From Peribacillus cavernae (GTDB lineage: Bacteria; Bacillota; Bacilli; Bacillales; DSM-1321): a stretch of DNA of 64,000 nucleotides. The translations under genes were made by a program, and so were the position numbers. The DNA lies in assembly GCF_003989135.1 (NCBI RefSeq), contig NZ_RYZZ01000030.1, positions 62,001 to 126,000 on the forward strand. The letters are read 5' to 3'. The number at the start of each line of letters is the position of its first letter. The stretch's first letter is position 1. Positions 62,557 to 64,000 of the stretch are shown here, one piece after another. The notes beneath the pieces are model-generated. The model did not search any database and was not told where the DNA came from. It saw nothing but the letters and a program-made list of their open reading frames with translations.

Positions 62557-64000
62557 CTATGATGTTCTTAATAAACGTTTTAGAATTTTACCTGTAGGCC
62601 CTTTTGGAAGTTTCTCACAAATTTCAACAATTTCAGGAATTTTATAATCGGCCACTTTTCCTTTACAAAATTCTACAATCGAATGTTCACTAATGGTTTT
62701 TCCCCTTTTTGGGACTATATAGGCTTTAACTCTTTCACCGAATAATTCATCCGATATTCCGACTACCGCGCATTCGCCTACATTGTCTAGCTGGTACAGT
62801 AAATCTTCTATTTCTGTTGGCGAGATGTTTATGCCGCCTCGTATAATTAAATCTTTGCTTCTTTCTATGAAATAATAGAATCCCTCTTCATCACGGTAAG
62901 CAATATCCCCTGTCTTGAGCCAGCCATCCTGTATTGTTTCTTCAGTAAGCAGCAAGTTTTTATAATACCCAATCATCATACTTGGTGCTTTTAACCAGAT
63001 TTCCCCGGTTTCATCGACACCTGCCTCTCTGCCTTCCTTATTAATCAAACGGATTTCCACTCCTGGAAAGGATTTTCCAAATGAGAGCGGTCTCATTGCG
63101 TTTTTTTCCACATCAAAGGAAGTGATATAAGTAGCTTCTGTCAAACCATAATAATCAATCATGAGTGTCTTGAATGTTCGGTTAAAACGATCCAAAATTG
63201 AGGAGTTTAATGGTGCACCAGCACATACAACAAGTCTTAATGAGGATACATTAAACTTGTCGTACTCCTTAAAGAAATTCATCATCATAATGTACATGGT
63301 GGGAACTCCCCACATCACATTGACACGGTACGTTTCTATCTTTTCGAGGATTGCCTTAGGATGGAATTTTCGCGCGAGAATCAGCGTTCCACCTACAAAA
63401 AGAGTACCCAGTGCAACAATGACAATTCCATAAGCAAACGCTAAAGGCATTGGGTTCAATGTTGTTTCTTCAGGTGTTACTTTCCAATATCCCGATGTTT
63501 GAGAAATGCCCCATTGTAATGCTCTATGTGGTAAAACTACCCCCTTTGGCTGACCCACCGTACCGGAAGTATAAAAAATGACTGCGACATCCTCCTCCTT
63601 TCGATTCATAGAATAAATTGCTTTTTCCGATTTTTCGACCGACGCCCGATAGGATAATGCTGTTTGCGAAAAGTTTTCTAATTCAGAAATAAAACTTTCC
63701 TCCATTAGGAATACTTTTTCAGCTCCGAACGAATTTCCGTGCAGGTTACCCAACAAATCGGTTTCAGCAAATATAAACTTTGGTTCTGAATGATTAAGGA
63801 TATAATTGATTTCACTTTGTCCCAGCTGTGGATTCACTGACACAACAACTCCGCCAGCATGGAGAGTGGCTAAGAACACTTCGATCCACTCTATCCGATT
63901 GTTGGAGAAAATAGCAACACGGTCATCGGGTTGCAGTCCCATTAGTCGCATCATATAGCTAGCCCGATACACTCTTTCATACAGTTCCTTGTAGGTCAAC
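62557..64000 (-). CDS. Acyl-CoA ligase, AMP-dependent (N terminus outside the window)
   Basis: About 481 codons are present. The frame is still open at the window edge, and the first residues, TYKELYERVYRASYMM, correspond to about residue 30-45 of typical ligases, so a short N-terminal part is missing. The ATP loop is YTSGTVGQPKGVVLPH, the adenylate motif YGLTEATY, and WLKTGDIAYRDEEGFYYFIE with the hinge RSKDLIIRGG and the catalytic Lys in PKGPTGKILKRLLR. It activates a carboxylic acid to its CoA thioester. It probably begins the acyl-CoA pathway that continues in the downstream genes. Confidence 0.94.
   Translation of the reverse strand, partial: LTYKELYERVYRASYMMRLMGLQPDDRVAIFSNNRIEWIEVFLATLHAGGVVVSVNPQLGQSEINYILNHSEPKFIFAETDLLGNLHGNSFGAEKVFLMEESFISELENFSQTALSYRASVEKSEKAIYSMNRKEEDVAVIFYTSGTVGQPKGVVLPHRALQWGISQTSGYWKVTPEETTLNPMPLAFAYGIVIVALGTLFVGGTLILARKFHPKAILEKIETYRVNVMWGVPTMYIMMMNFFKEYDKFNVSSLRLVVCAGAPLNSSILDRFNRTFKTLMIDYYGLTEATYITSFDVEKNAMRPLSFGKSFPGVEIRLINKEGREAGVDETGEIWLKAPSMMIGYYKNLLLTEETIQDGWLKTGDIAYRDEEGFYYFIERSKDLIIRGGINISPTEIEDLLYQLDNVGECAVVGISDELFGERVKAYIVPKRGKTISEHSIVEFCKGKVADYKIPEIVEICEKLPKGPTGKILKRLLRTS

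Overview
The window looks like an AT-rich, low-GC Firmicutes chromosome, most likely a Bacillaceae member. Nearly every gene has a strong AGGAGG-type ribosome binding site, TTG and GTG starts are common, there are lipoproteins with a lipobox, CcpA-type cre sites, a sigma-B-type promoter before a YflT-domain stress protein, and Bacillus-type ftsZ and prsA-like genes. Almost all long genes lie on the minus strand.

The first 49 kb is a dense catabolic and uptake region. From 1 to 7.3 kb there is an MmgE/PrpD protein (cut by the window edge), a DASS carboxylate transporter, a complete TctCAB transporter and a CitE-like aldolase; the mmgE promoter region and the aldolase-tct promoter region share one 14-bp operator. 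From 7.3 to 13.1 kb lie relics (transposase, class I fumarase alpha subunit, SDR), a LysR regulator, a LarA-like protein and a dead IS1380-type element with an IS200/IS605-type element inside it. From 13.1 to 24.6 kb comes a CoA-transferase, SDR, D-2-hydroxyacid dehydrogenase, two-subunit TPP decarboxylase, RraA-like aldolase, a decayed membrane protein, an acyl-CoA dehydrogenase and a TAXI-type TRAP uptake pair.

From 25.5 to 37 kb there is an FMN-reductase pseudogene, a small membrane protein, a C45 autoproteolytic hydrolase with HyuA/HyuB and an amidase (probably controlled by the divergent LuxR-type gene), an orphan DctP and a D-2-hydroxyacid dehydrogenase interrupted by one stop codon. 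From 37 to 49 kb is one long operon: dctP-dctQ-dctM-dctP, a second LarA-like gene, a divergent IlvD/Edd dehydratase, IclR, FAH hydrolase, split UxaA-type dehydratase and a TIM-barrel-like protein. It has a consensus sigma-A promoter and a cre site at its head and looks like hydroxy- or sugar-acid catabolism.

From 49.8 kb to the end: an EamA transporter, glycerophosphodiesterase, DUF1801 protein, an ftsZ outside the usual division cluster with an apparent ftsA tail in front of it, a PrsA-like lipoprotein, a small unknown protein, the stress protein, an atypical SDR next to an SDR relic, and an acyl-CoA pathway (acyl-CoA ligase, MFS transporter, 3-hydroxyacyl-CoA dehydrogenase, acyl-CoA dehydrogenase, citryl-CoA-lyase-like enzyme). 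At least eight decayed genes show that this accessory region is turning over. No rRNA, tRNA, CRISPR array, phage or integrase genes were seen.
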